Source: Rhodoblastus sp963727035
Lineage (GTDB): Bacteria > Pseudomonadota > Alphaproteobacteria > Rhizobiales > Beijerinckiaceae
Direction of reading: 5' to 3'
Assembly (NCBI GenBank): GCA_963727035.1
Contig: CAVSEY010000021.1
Span: 186,001-250,000 of the forward strand
DNA length: 64,000 nucleotides
Part shown: positions 27,143-35,690 of the stretch, in pieces
Numbering within the stretch: the stretch's first letter is position 1
Layout of the letters: the number at the start of each line of letters is the position of its first letter
Program-made: the position numbers and the translations under genes
The notes under the pieces: model-generated
Told to the model about the DNA's origin: nothing
The model's input: the letters and a program-made list of their open reading frames with translations, nothing else
Databases searched by the model: none

Positions 27143-27712
27143 GTGAGAATCATCGCCAGCAACGTCCGCAAGGGCAATATCATCGAGCACGAGGACGGCA
27201 ATCTCTATGTCGTGCTGAGCGCCGAAAGCTTTTTCCCGGGCAAGGGCACGCCAACGACCCAGATCGACATGCGCCGCCTGTCCGACGGCAACAAGACCTC
27301 CGTGCGCTACAAGACCACCGAACAGGTCGAGCGCGCCCATGTCGAGGACATGAATTTCAGCTATCTTTACCAGGATGGCGACGGCCACACCTTCATGAAC
27401 GACGACAATTACGAGCAGGTCATCGTTCCGAAAGACGTGATCGGCGAACAGGCCGCCTATCTGCAGGAAGGCATGAAGTGCATCGTGTCGATCTTCAACG
27501 GCCTGGCCGTCGCGATCCAGCTGCCGGCCCGCGTGACGCTGGAAGTGGTCGAGACCGAGCCGGTGGTGAAGGGCCAGACCGCCTCGTCCTCCTACAAGCC
27601 GGCCAAGATGGACAATGGCCTGCGCGTGATGGTGCCGCCCCATATCGGCGTCGGCGCCCGCATCGTCGTCCTCACCGAGGACAATTCCTATGTCGAGCGC
27701 GCCAAGGACTGA
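27143..27712 (+). CDS. efp: Translation elongation factor P
   Basis: A 189-residue, three-domain beta-barrel factor that rescues ribosomes stalled at polyproline. The start is GTG at 27143 (VRIIASNVRKGNIIEHEDG), behind AAGGA. An ATG at 27110 in frame would add 11 non-conserved residues. The modification site is the Lys in ESFFPGKGTP at residue 34, matching the presence of epmA and epmB next door. Domains II and III are complete to SYVERAKD. Two hairpins follow the stop. Confidence 0.95.
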   Translation: MRIIASNVRKGNIIEHEDGNLYVVLSAESFFPGKGTPTTQIDMRRLSDGNKTSVRYKTTEQVERAHVEDMNFSYLYQDGDGHTFMNDDNYEQVIVPKDVIGEQAAYLQEGMKCIVSIFNGLAVAIQLPARVTLEVVETEPVVKGQTASSSYKPAKMDNGLRVMVPPHIGVGARIVVLTEDNSYVERAKD

Positions 27713-27713
27713 C

Positions 27714-27742
27714 GCCATCGGCCCTTTTCAAGGGCCGATGGC
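27714..27742 (+). terminator. Hairpin just after efp
   Basis: A 13-bp stem (GCCATCGGCCCTT with AAGGGCCGATGGC) and a TTC loop, two bases after the efp stop. No T-run follows, so it may be an attenuating or RNA-protecting hairpin rather than a strong terminator. Confidence 0.55.
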
Positions 27743-27780
27743 GTGATCCTTCATTCGCTCAACAAGGGCGCGGAAACCAA

Positions 27781-27810
27781 ACGGCCGGGCTTTCGCCCGG
27801 CCGTTGCGTT
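27781..27810 (+). terminator. Rho-independent-like terminator between efp and a convergent small gene
   Basis: ACGGCCGGGC and GCCCGGCCGT form a 10-bp GC-rich stem with loop TTTC, followed by a weak T-rich tail (TGCGTTTC). It lies just before the end of the convergent gene at 27826. Confidence 0.6.
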
Positions 27811-27825
27811 TCAAGGCGGCGTCCG

Positions 27826-28116
27826 TCAGCGCTGGAAGCCGGGCACGCCGAAATTCTGCGGCAGCAGCCAGTCGCCGAAATTGTCATTGCGATAGGTTCC
27901 GCCCGGCGCCGGGGCGGGGTGGGACACACTGGCCACATAGCGGTCCTGCGAGCCGACCGGCACGACATTGCCGGGATCGAGGAAGCTGCGTTTGGTGACG
28001 GTCACTTCATTGCCGCTCCTGTATTTACCGGCGGCTTGGGCGCTGGCGACCTGGGCGCTGGCGCAAACCAGCGCGCCGGAAACGAGCGCGAGAATGAAAA
28101 GGGACGTGCGGCGCAT
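27826..28116 (-). CDS. Small secreted hypothetical protein
   Basis: A 96-residue protein with a clear signal peptide (RTSLFILALVSGALVCASAQVASA) and a short mature part ending in DNFGDWLLPQNFGVPGFQR. No family is recognised. The mature part lacks cysteines. It is convergent with efp. The signal peptide and single start make it a believable gene. Confidence 0.65.
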   Translation of the reverse strand: MRRTSLFILALVSGALVCASAQVASAQAAGKYRSGNEVTVTKRSFLDPGNVVPVGSQDRYVASVSHPAPAPGGTYRNDNFGDWLLPQNFGVPGFQR

Positions 28117-28231
28117 ATTGGACTCCTGATGTCTGGCGCCAATCTATCGCTTCGGCGCGCCGGGCGATAGCAAATTGGGCCGATAAAGTTGAAAAACTGA
28201 CGCTACGCGGCTTTCGTGCAACCCCTTTGAG

Positions 28232-29410
28232 CTATTTCGTCCGCCGCCTGGACGGCCCCGGCTCGGCGCAACCAGCTCCGCCGCGCGCCGCGGCCGTGGC
28301 GAAAAAGTCGCGCAAAGCCTTGTCCTCGCGCGCCGAAGCGGGTTCGAGTCGGTTGATGGCGCAGGCGAGTGCGCTTGCGCTCAAGGGCTGGCCGTCCGCC
28401 CCGCAGGCAAATCCGGCGATGGCGACGCCGGACGGCGCGACGCTGGAACGGAAGCCCCGGCAATTGTCGCGCGCGAGCCGCCCCTTGAGCATGGACATGG
28501 CCGCCATCTCGAATTCGCCGAAACGCGTTGACTGCGGCGTGGGCGGATCGGCGCGGTCGATGCTGATCCCGATCGCGGCGGCGCGCCGCGCCATGTCGAC
28601 ATAGAAGGGCGGCGCGGCCATTTTCTCCGATCCGTGGCGATAGACCGCGAGCCTGACGAAGGGCGCCTTGCCGTCGAATTCGCCATAGATGAGAAAATCC
28701 TCGCGCCCGCCCCCCGTCGCGTGTCGCCGCGCCTCGTAATCGAGCCTTTCGCCGGCGACCAAGGGCGCGGGAAGGTCATAGAGATGGAAAGGCTGGGGGA
28801 TTTTCACCCAGCCCGGCCGGCGCGGCGCCGATTGGGCGGCTTCCGGCGGCTGGACGCGTTCGGCTTGCGTACCGGAATGCAACCATTGGGCGAAAAAGCC
28901 GGCGGCGGCGAGAATCGCGAGGCCGACCGCGGCGAATTTGAGAATCGGCGCGCTGCGCGCCAGGACGAAGCCAAAGAGCGGACGAAGCAAGAGACCGGCG
29001 CGCCAAAAAACCCTGCCCGCGCCAAAAACCGCCGCAGCCGCGCCGTCCGCGGCGGTCGGCCTGTCCTCGGCCGGCGGTTTGGCCTTGGGCGCCGCGCGGG
29101 GGTGAAATTCCCGACGATATTCCTCGGCCAGACGCGCCGCCCAATTTGCGCCTTGGGCCTGCGGGGCGGCGGCTTTTTCGTTCCGGCCGCGATCGAGCCG
29201 CGCCTCGCCCCGCCGCGCCCGCAATTCGGCTTCGGCGCGCGCCAGCGCCGAGGGAGCGCTCCCTGAATCGCCATGAACGCTGGTTTCGGCAATGGGATCG
29301 GAGTTCTTGTGAAAAACGACGGTCCATTTTTTTGCGGCCGGCCCTGTCGCCAGCGCGAGCGCCGGTTCCCGGCGCGCCAGCGAAAGGGCCCATTCGGCGT
29401 CGAAACGCAA
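28232..29410 (-). CDS. Hypothetical membrane-anchored protein, N-terminus uncertain
   Basis: A 392-residue protein with a cytoplasmic N-terminal part, one or two hydrophobic segments (LLLRPLFGFVLA and ILKFAAVGLAILAAAGFFAQWL, residues about 140-180), and an extracytoplasmic C-terminal half (ERLDYEARRHATGGGREDFLIYGEF...) with several Cys (NCRGF, FACGADG, ALACAIN, AGCAEPG). I do not recognise it. The listed start is a TTG without a ribosome site. A more natural ATG at about 29526 (MPPKNGFDNASVLRAL) lies in another frame, so an indel near 29480 may have displaced the N-terminus. Confidence 0.6.
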   Translation of the reverse strand: MRFDAEWALSLARREPALALATGPAAKKWTVVFHKNSDPIAETSVHGDSGSAPSALARAEAELRARRGEARLDRGRNEKAAAPQAQGANWAARLAEEYRREFHPRAAPKAKPPAEDRPTAADGAAAAVFGAGRVFWRAGLLLRPLFGFVLARSAPILKFAAVGLAILAAAGFFAQWLHSGTQAERVQPPEAAQSAPRRPGWVKIPQPFHLYDLPAPLVAGERLDYEARRHATGGGREDFLIYGEFDGKAPFVRLAVYRHGSEKMAAPPFYVDMARRAAAIGISIDRADPPTPQSTRFGEFEMAAMSMLKGRLARDNCRGFRSSVAPSGVAIAGFACGADGQPLSASALACAINRLEPASAREDKALRDFFATAAARGGAGCAEPGPSRRRTK

Positions 29411-29620
29411 ACGGCGCAGGAAATGGCCCGGCAGGACGGCGCCGGCGCCCTCGTCCTGCTCCGCAACCGCGTTCCGCGCAGCGCGCGCAGAACGCTTGCG
29501 TTGTCAAAACCGTTCTTTGGCGGCATGGGCTTTCCCCGCGCTCGATCCGAGCGCAACGCCGACAATTTGACGAGAATTTTCTATAGTGTTGTCTTACCGC
29601 GCGCCTGGCAATTCAATTAA

Positions 29621-30874
29621 CTATGAATGAAAGCTTACCTCCAGCGCGCCGCCGGAAACGCCCACGGCGCGACCGCTCAGAACAAGCCCCGGCGCGAGGC
29701 CCGGCGTGCGGACCGGGGTGAAATCCTCGGCGCGGCCCATGCCGCCGCGCTCGGTCAGGACGCGCAGGCTGCGCCCGACCCGCCCCGCCAGATGGCGGCG
29801 GAGAGCGTCTTCGCCCGCTTCGCGCAACCGCGCCGCGCGCGCCTTGACAAGTTCGGGCGCGACCCTGGGCATGCGCGCCGCCGGCGTGCCGGGGCGCGGC
29901 GAAAAGGGAAAGACATGGAGGAAGCTCAGCCCGCAATCCTCGATCAGCGCAAGGCTGCGCGCGGCCATGTCCTCATCCTCGGTCGGGAAGCCCGCGATCA
30001 GGTCGGCCCCGAAAGCCATGTCCGGGCGCAGGCGGCGAAGTTCTCCGCACAAGGCGACGCTGTCGGCGCGGCCATGGCGCCGCTTCATGCGCTTCAGGAT
30101 CAGATCGTCGCCCGATTGCAGCGAGAGATGGAGATAAGGCGCAAGGCGCTCTTCCTCGGCGAAGGCCGCCAGCAGGTCCGGGTCGGCCTCGACGCAATCG
30201 ATCGAGGACAGGCGCAGGCGCGCCAGGTCCGGCAATTCGCGCAGCAAAAGCCGCACCAGCTTGCCGAGCTTCGGCGCGCCGAAAAGATCCTGGCCCCAGG
30301 AGGTCAGGTCGACCCCGGTCAGCACGATTTCCTTGTGGCCGGTCTCGACGAATTTGCGCGCCTGAGCCAAAGCCGCCTCTGGCGCCACCGAGCGCGATCC
30401 GCCGCGCCCGGCGGGAATGACGCAGAAGGTGCAGGAATGGTCGCAGCCGTTCTGCACCGCGAGAAAAGCGCGGGTGTGGCCCTCGATCGCCGAAAGAACC
30501 GGCGCCGGCGCATTGTCGCGCCGCGTCGCCTCGCCAATGGCCGCGACATTGACCCTTTGCGCAAAACCGCTCCACGAAACGGCGCGGGTTTTTTCGGCAT
30601 TGCCCATGACATGGGCGACTTCTGGCATTTCGGCGAATTTTTCGGGCTCGATCTGCGCCGCGCAGCCGGTGACGACGATCCGCGCCTCGGGCCGCTCGCG
30701 CTTGAGCCGGCGGATCGCCTGACGCGCCTGGCGGGTCAATTCCGCCGTCACCGCGCAGGTGTTGACCACGACGAGGCCGCTTTCGCCGCCCTGCGCCGCC
30801 AGATCGCGAATGGCCTGCAACTCGGCGAGATTGAGGCGGCAGCCGAAAGTGACGACCTCGACTTTTTCGGTCAT
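29621..30874 (-). CDS. mtaB: tRNA t6A37 methylthiotransferase MtaB
   Basis: A 417-residue radical SAM methylthiotransferase that makes ms2t6A at position 37 of tRNAs reading ANN codons. The N-terminal UPF0004 domain supplies three Cys for the auxiliary 4Fe-4S cluster (TFGCRLN, VNTCAVT, VTGCAAQ). The radical SAM motif is NGCDHSCTFCVIPAGRG (C-x3-C-x2-C). A TRAM-like C-terminus follows. The ATG at 30874 begins the conserved EKVEVVTFGCRLN. The frame is open upstream into the displaced dapF C-terminal half with no stop between, so a DapF-MtaB fusion is read in this sequence. Confidence 0.9.
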   Translation of the reverse strand: MTEKVEVVTFGCRLNLAELQAIRDLAAQGGESGLVVVNTCAVTAELTRQARQAIRRLKRERPEARIVVTGCAAQIEPEKFAEMPEVAHVMGNAEKTRAVSWSGFAQRVNVAAIGEATRRDNAPAPVLSAIEGHTRAFLAVQNGCDHSCTFCVIPAGRGGSRSVAPEAALAQARKFVETGHKEIVLTGVDLTSWGQDLFGAPKLGKLVRLLLRELPDLARLRLSSIDCVEADPDLLAAFAEEERLAPYLHLSLQSGDDLILKRMKRRHGRADSVALCGELRRLRPDMAFGADLIAGFPTEDEDMAARSLALIEDCGLSFLHVFPFSPRPGTPAARMPRVAPELVKARAARLREAGEDALRRHLAGRVGRSLRVLTERGGMGRAEDFTPVRTPGLAPGLVLSGRAVGVSGGALEVSFHS

Positions 30875-31784
30875 CGGCGCGAAAATGTCGGGCGTGAGGC
30901 GGCGCGAGAATTCCACCTCCACCGGGCCGGTCATGATGATGTGATTGTCGGAGCGCCATTCGATCGTCAGATCGCCGCCGGGCAGCGAAATGGTCGCGCG
31001 CCTTTCGGTCAGGCCGGCGCGGGCGGCGGCGACCAAGGTCGCGCAGGCCGCCGTGCCGCAGGCGAGCGTCAGGCCCGTCCCGCGCTCCCAGACTTTCAGG
31101 CGGATCGCGTCGCGCGAAAGAACCTGGGCGAGCGAAATATTGGCGCGTTGCGGAAAGAGCGGATCGTGCTCCAGAACCGGGCCGATCGCGGCGAGATCGA
31201 AAGCCTCGATGGCGGGGACGAAGAAAATGGCGTGGGGATTGCCCATGCTGACGCAGGAGGCCGGCGGCAGGCCGAATTTTTCCAGTTCGACCGCGCCAGA
31301 TATCCGCGACCTCATGGGCGAGCGGAATGTCGCGCCAGCCGAGCCGGGGCGGCCCCATGTCGACGGAATAGGACAGGGGCCCTTCGCGGCGCACCGCCAG
31401 AGGTCCGGCGGAAGTGGCGAGCTGAAGTTTTTCCGCGCCCGACAGCGCGGCGAGATAATGGGCGACGCAGCGCGTGCCATTGCCGCAGGAGGCCGAAAGC
31501 GAGCCGTCCTGATTGTAGATGGTCATGAAAGCGTCCTGCCCCGGCGCCTGCGGGTCGGACAGGACCATGAGCTGGTCGTAGCCAAGCCCGGGCGCCCGCG
31601 CCAGCGCCCGCGCGTCCTCAGGAGCCGGCAGAAAGCCGGCGCCGCGCAGGTCGAGCACGAGAATGGCGTTGCCGGCCCCGTTCATCTTGAAGATCTCGCG
31701 CCCCACCAGGGTCTGATCGCGCGTTTCGGTGGCGCAGGCTTGAGCGGAATGATCGGTCAATTTTCGGGGTCCGGGCGCGTTCAT
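30875..31784 (-). pseudogene. dapF: Diaminopimelate epimerase DapF, frameshifted
   Basis: DapF converts LL- to meso-diaminopimelate for peptidoglycan and lysine synthesis. The N-terminal half, from ATG 31784, shows FKMNGAGNAILVLDLRG and the first catalytic Cys in SASCGNGTRCVAHYL. The C-terminal half shows SMGNPHAIFFV and the second catalytic Cys in LACGTAACATLVAAARAG, but in another frame. The switch lies near 31300, at HEVAD/SGAVELEKF. Both catalytic cysteines are therefore encoded but not in one protein. As dapF is normally essential, a sequencing indel is the likelier explanation. Confidence 0.88.
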
Positions 31785-31891
31785 GCAGGATTTAGCCGGA
31801 ATATAGGAGAAAAGTGCGACGACAACCATAGAGCCGCGCGGCGCGACAGGTTAGATTGGCGCGTCGAAGCGCTCTGGAACGGGGCTTGAAC

Positions 31892-32545
31892 ATGCGGATC
31901 ATGAATTTGCGCCAGCCAATCCTTTTCGCCCTCGCGCTTTTGGCGGCGCCGCTCCCGCTCGCGGCGCAACAGGCCGCCGCCCCGGCCGCGCAAGCCGCGC
32001 CGGCCCAAGCGGCGCCCCAACCTGCCCCGGCCCAAGCGACGCCGGCCCAAGCGGCGCCCGCGGCCGCCGCCGAGGACAATTCGATCAAGGAAGAAACGAT
32101 CGTCTCCCATGTCGCGCTCAAGACCCATGGCGAGGGGAAACTGGACGAAGGCTACGCCAGGATCAGCGAGGCCATCGCCAAATTGCGCGCCGCCGCGCAA
32201 AAGGCGGGATTGAAGGAAAGCGGCCGGCCCCTCGCCGTCTTCGCCGAGACCGCCGACAGCGGCGACTTCAAATTCGACGCCATGCTGCCGGTCGACGCCG
32301 CGGCCGACGCCAAGCCCGATCTCGGCCCCGATGTCTCGATCGCCCAGACGCCGGGCGGCAAGGCGCTGCGATTCGAACATCGCGGCCCTTACGACGACAT
32401 CGACAGCACCTATGACGCGGTCGCCGCCTATCTCGACGCGAAAGGCCTGGAGGCCGGCGACGCCTATACCGAGGAATTTCTGACCGACGCCAAGGATTCG
32501 AGCGACGCCAGCCTTCAGGTCGACATTCACGTCTTCATGAAATGA
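31892..32545 (+). CDS. Secreted GyrI-like domain protein
   Basis: A 217-residue protein with a signal peptide (QPILFALALLAAPLPLAAQ), a long Ala/Pro/Gln low-complexity linker (residues about 25-65), and a GyrI-like/effector-binding domain with the typical FEHRGPYDDIDSTYDAVAAYLDAKG and the closing LQVDIHVFMK. Cytoplasmic relatives bind small hydrophobic ligands; a periplasmic version is less usual. The ATG at 31892 gives the best signal peptide. It is divergent from dapF and convergent with leuB. Confidence 0.8.
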   Translation: MRIMNLRQPILFALALLAAPLPLAAQQAAAPAAQAAPAQAAPQPAPAQATPAQAAPAAAAEDNSIKEETIVSHVALKTHGEGKLDEGYARISEAIAKLRAAAQKAGLKESGRPLAVFAETADSGDFKFDAMLPVDAAADAKPDLGPDVSIAQTPGGKALRFEHRGPYDDIDSTYDAVAAYLDAKGLEAGDAYTEEFLTDAKDSSDASLQVDIHVFMK

Positions 32546-32566
32546 CCGCCGCGAAACGCGGCGGTC
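32544..32566. terminator. Hairpin between convergent GyrI-like gene and leuB
   Basis: A 10-bp stem GACCGCCGCG/CGCGGCGGTC with loop AAA overlaps the stop of the GyrI-like gene and precedes the leuB stop at 32576. No T-run is present; a bidirectional RNA-end hairpin is likely. Confidence 0.55.
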
Positions 32567-32575
32567 GCGCCATCG

Positions 32576-33682
32576 TCAGAGCGATTTCTGCAGCGCCGCC
32601 GCGATGGCGTCGCCCATGGCCGAGGTCGAAATGGTCTCTGTCGCTTCGCCCTTGATGTCGGCGGTGCGCAGGCCGGCGGCCAGCACATCGGCGATCGCCT
32701 TGTCGATCAGGTCGGCCGCATGGCCGAGGCCGAAGGAATAGCGCAAGGCCATGCCGAAGGAGCCGATCATGGCGATCGGATTGGCGATTCCCTTGCCGGC
32801 GATGTCCGGAGCCGAGCCATGCACCGGCTCGTACATCGCCTTGCGCTTGCCTTGGGCGTCCGCCTCGCCGAGCGAGGCGGAAGGCAGCATGCCGAGCGAG
32901 CCGGTCAGCATCGAGGCGACGTCCGACAGCATGTCGCCGAACAGATTGTCGGTGACGATCACGTCGAACTGCTTGGGCCAGCGCACGAGCTGCATGCCCA
33001 GCGCGTCGGCCAGCATATGTTCGAGCTTGACGTCGGCATAGGACCTGGCGTGGACTTCGGAGACGACTTCCTTCCACAACACGCCGGACTTCATCACATT
33101 GTGCTTTTCCGACGAGGTCACCTTGTTGTTGCGCTTGCGGGCGAGTTCGAAAGCGACCTTGGCGATGCGCTCGATTTCATAGGTGTCGTAAACCTGGGTG
33201 TCGATGGCGCGCTTCTGGCCATTGCCGAGGTCGATGATTTCCTTGGGCTCGCCGAAATAGACGCCGCCGGTCAATTCGCGCACGATCATGATGTCGAGGC
33301 CCTCGACGATCTCGCGCTTGAGCGCCGAGGCGTCGGCGAGCGCAGGGTAGCAGACCGCCGGGCGCAGATTGGCGAACAGGCCGAGGTCCTTGCGCAGCCG
33401 CAGCAGGCCGGCCTCGGGGCGCACGTCATAGGGCACATTGGCCCATCTCGGGCCGCCGACGGCGGCGAGCAGCACGGCGTCCGCGGCTTGCGCGCGGGCC
33501 ATGTCCTGTTCGGAAATCGCCTGGCCATGGGCGTCATAGGCCGCGCCGCCGACCAGGCCCTTCTCGAATTCGAACCCGGCGAGGCCGGCGTCCGCAACGA
33601 CCTTGGCGACCTTTTCGACCTCGGCCGTCACCTCGGGACCGATGCCGTCGCCCGGCAGCAGGAAGATTTTATAGCTCGCCAT
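32576..33682 (-). CDS. leuB: 3-isopropylmalate dehydrogenase
   Basis: A 368-residue NAD-dependent oxidative decarboxylase of leucine biosynthesis. The N-terminus is YKIFLLPGDGIGPEV. Substrate-binding arginines lie in LRLRKDLGLFANLRPA and VRELTGGVYFG, the catalytic Lys region near SSEKHNVMKSG, the metal aspartates in VTDNLFGDMLSDVASML, and the NAD-binding HGSAPDIAGKGIANPIAMI loop. The ATG at 33682 (MASYKIF) is chosen over an in-frame upstream start at 33700 because it matches the family. No other leu genes are in the window. Confidence 0.97.
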   Translation of the reverse strand: MASYKIFLLPGDGIGPEVTAEVEKVAKVVADAGLAGFEFEKGLVGGAAYDAHGQAISEQDMARAQAADAVLLAAVGGPRWANVPYDVRPEAGLLRLRKDLGLFANLRPAVCYPALADASALKREIVEGLDIMIVRELTGGVYFGEPKEIIDLGNGQKRAIDTQVYDTYEIERIAKVAFELARKRNNKVTSSEKHNVMKSGVLWKEVVSEVHARSYADVKLEHMLADALGMQLVRWPKQFDVIVTDNLFGDMLSDVASMLTGSLGMLPSASLGEADAQGKRKAMYEPVHGSAPDIAGKGIANPIAMIGSFGMALRYSFGLGHAADLIDKAIADVLAAGLRTADIKGEATETISTSAMGDAIAAALQKSL

Positions 33683-33772
33683 GTTTCGCCTCGTGGTCAC
33701 GGATTGTTGAAAGCTGTGGCCTTGCTACTCGCGGCGCCCGAAATTGGCAAGGCGGCGCGGCGGGCCAAAAAA

Positions 33773-33799
33773 ATCCCGCGAGGGAGCGCCTCGCGGGAT
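33773..33799 (-). terminator. Rho-independent terminator after yebC
   Basis: On the minus strand ATCCCGCGAGG pairs with CCTCGCGGGAT around a short loop and is followed by a run of seven T. It lies about 25 bp beyond the yebC stop. Confidence 0.85.
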
Positions 33800-33822
33800 G
33801 CCAGATGCGGGCGTCGCGGCGA

Positions 33823-34569
33823 TCAGCCGCCCATTTTGGCGACCAGAGCGTCGGATATCTCGAAATTGGCGTAGACGTTCTGCACGTCGTCATTGTCTTC
33901 GAGCGAGCCGATCAGCCTGAGAATCTTTTCGCCGGCCTCGTCGTCGACCGCGATGGTGTTCTGCGGGCGCCAGACCAGCTTGGATTTTTTCGGCTCGCCG
34001 AATTTAGCTTCCAGCGCCTTGGCGACCTCCGCCAGCCCTTCCAGCGACGTGGTGATCTCGTGGCCCTCTTCGGTGGCGGCCACGTCGTCGGCGCCGGCTT
34101 CCAGCGCCGCCTCCATCATCTCGTCCTCGCTCGCGACCTTGGCGTCATATTCGATCTGGCCGACATGGTCGAACATGAAGGAGACCGCGCCGGTTTCGGC
34201 CAAGGCCCCGCCGGCCTTGGTGAAATAGGAGCGCACTTCGCCCGCGGTGCGGTTGCGGTTGTCGGTCAGGGCCTCGACGATGACCGCGACGCCGCCCGGC
34301 GCATAGCCTTCGTAGCGGACCTCGTCGTAATTCTCGGCGTCGCCGCCCGAGGCTTTCTTGATCGCGCGCTCGATATTGTCCTTGGGCATGTTTTCGGCGC
34401 GCGCCGCCAGAACGGCGAGGCGCAGGCGCGGATTCATCGCCGGGTCGGGCATGCCCATCTTCGCGGCGACGGTGATTTCGCGCGCCAGTTTCGAGAACAG
34501 CTTGGAGCGGATCGCGTCCTGCTTGCCCTTCTTGTGCATGATGTTCTTGAACTGACTATGCCCGGCCAT
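33823..34569 (-). CDS. yebC: YebC/PmpR-family protein
   Basis: A 248-residue member of the YebC/PmpR (TACO1) family, annotated as transcriptional regulator and more recently linked to relief of ribosome stalling. It shows MAGHSQFKNIMHKKGKQDAIRSKLFSKL, the RYEGYAPGGVAVIVEALTDNRNRTAGEVRS segment and the acidic C-terminal domain. The ATG at 34569 fits the family start; the upstream 10 codons in frame are not conserved. In Hyphomicrobiales it is often next to a TIGR00282 metallophosphoesterase, here displaced by an IS4 remnant. Confidence 0.95.
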   Translation of the reverse strand: MAGHSQFKNIMHKKGKQDAIRSKLFSKLAREITVAAKMGMPDPAMNPRLRLAVLAARAENMPKDNIERAIKKASGGDAENYDEVRYEGYAPGGVAVIVEALTDNRNRTAGEVRSYFTKAGGALAETGAVSFMFDHVGQIEYDAKVASEDEMMEAALEAGADDVAATEEGHEITTSLEGLAEVAKALEAKFGEPKKSKLVWRPQNTIAVDDEAGEKILRLIGSLEDNDDVQNVYANFEISDALVAKMGG

Positions 34570-34762
34570 TTTCGTCCCTGATGCTTGCAAAGCGCCCATC
34601 GGCGGCTTTGGGAGCGCGGATGGAGCGGAAAATTCGGAATGGCGCCTTATAGACGCGCCCGCGCCGCCTGAAAAGGCGCCGGATTTTTGCGCGAACTCGG
34701 AAAAGCCTAAATTTTCGTTATCCCCGAGCTGTAGGACGGAGAATCAGCCGGCAGGGGGAGCT

Positions 34763-35690
34763 ATGCGCGCGTCGAAGGAGCGATTTGATTTCATTCAGGA
34801 ATTTTTGAAGCGCGTGTTCGGCGACGATCTGCATGCCAAGCGCATCCTGTCGCTGGCCAACGGCACGCTCGGGGTGATGACCGGAGCGGCGCTCGCTGTT
34901 TCCTTGATTGGACAGGCTCTGGCACAGCGCGTGGCTTGATCGCCAAGTCGGCGATCAACAGGTCGACCGGTTGCTCAGCAACTCGGGCGTGGCGCCTTGG
35001 GACTTGTTCGGGTCTTGGATCGCCGAGGTCGTCGGAGAGCGCCGCGAGATCGTCGTGGCGATGGATTGGACGGATTTCGATCGCGACAACCAGTGCACGC
35101 TGCGCTGCATCTCGCCCGAACCACGGCAGGGCGACGCCGCTGCTTTGGCTGACCGTCGACAAGGACGAATTGAAGGACCAGCGCAACGATTTCGAGGATT
35201 TGTGCCTGGCCCGATTAAAGGCGCTGCTGCCCGAGGGGGTGACCGCGACCATCTGGCCGACCGCGGCTTTGGCGACGTCAAGCTGTTCGAATTCCTCGAC
35301 GCCCTTGGCTTTCAATATGTCATCCGCTTTCGCTCCAGCACCCATGTCAGGGCCGCCGATGGCGAAACGCGCGAAGCCGGCGATTGGGTCGGCAAGGGCG
35401 GACGAGCGCGGAAATTGCGCGACGCCGAAATCTCCGCCGCCCGCCAGAAGGTCGGGGCGGTCGTATGCGTGAAAGCCTCGGGCATGAAGGAAGCCTGGCA
35501 TCTTGCCGCCAGCGATGGCGCGCTCTCTGCGGCGCAGATCGTCAATCTGTACTCGAAAAGGTGGACCATCGAGCCCAGCTTCCGGGACAGCAAGGACCTT
35601 CGCTTTGGAATGGGCATGAGCACGCTGAGGATCGATGACCCGCAGCGCCGAGATCGCCTGTTGCTGCTCAACGCTTTGCAGGCGCCTTCA
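34763..35690 (+). pseudogene. IS4-family transposase remnant
   Basis: The N-terminal piece ERFDFIQEFLKRVFGDDLHAK... (frame of 34763, stop near 34938) is continued in a second frame by VDRLLSNSGVAPWDLFGSW and VVAMDWTDFDRDNQ. A third frame gives LLWLTVDKDELKDQRNDFEDLC, and the second frame returns with DRGFGDVKLFEFLDALGFQYVIRFR and IVNLYSKRWTIEPSFRDSKDLRFGMGM. DDE residues are visible (DWTDFD, DRGFGD, YSKRWTIE) but split by at least three frameshifts. After RRDRLLLLNAL the element stops abruptly and runs into the end of the metallophosphoesterase gene, so its 3' end is missing. Confidence 0.85.

Noticed and set aside
29627..31528. 633-codon plus-strand ORF opposite mtaB and dapF
   Set aside because: Antisense shadow of two recognised genes, with no recognisable motif.
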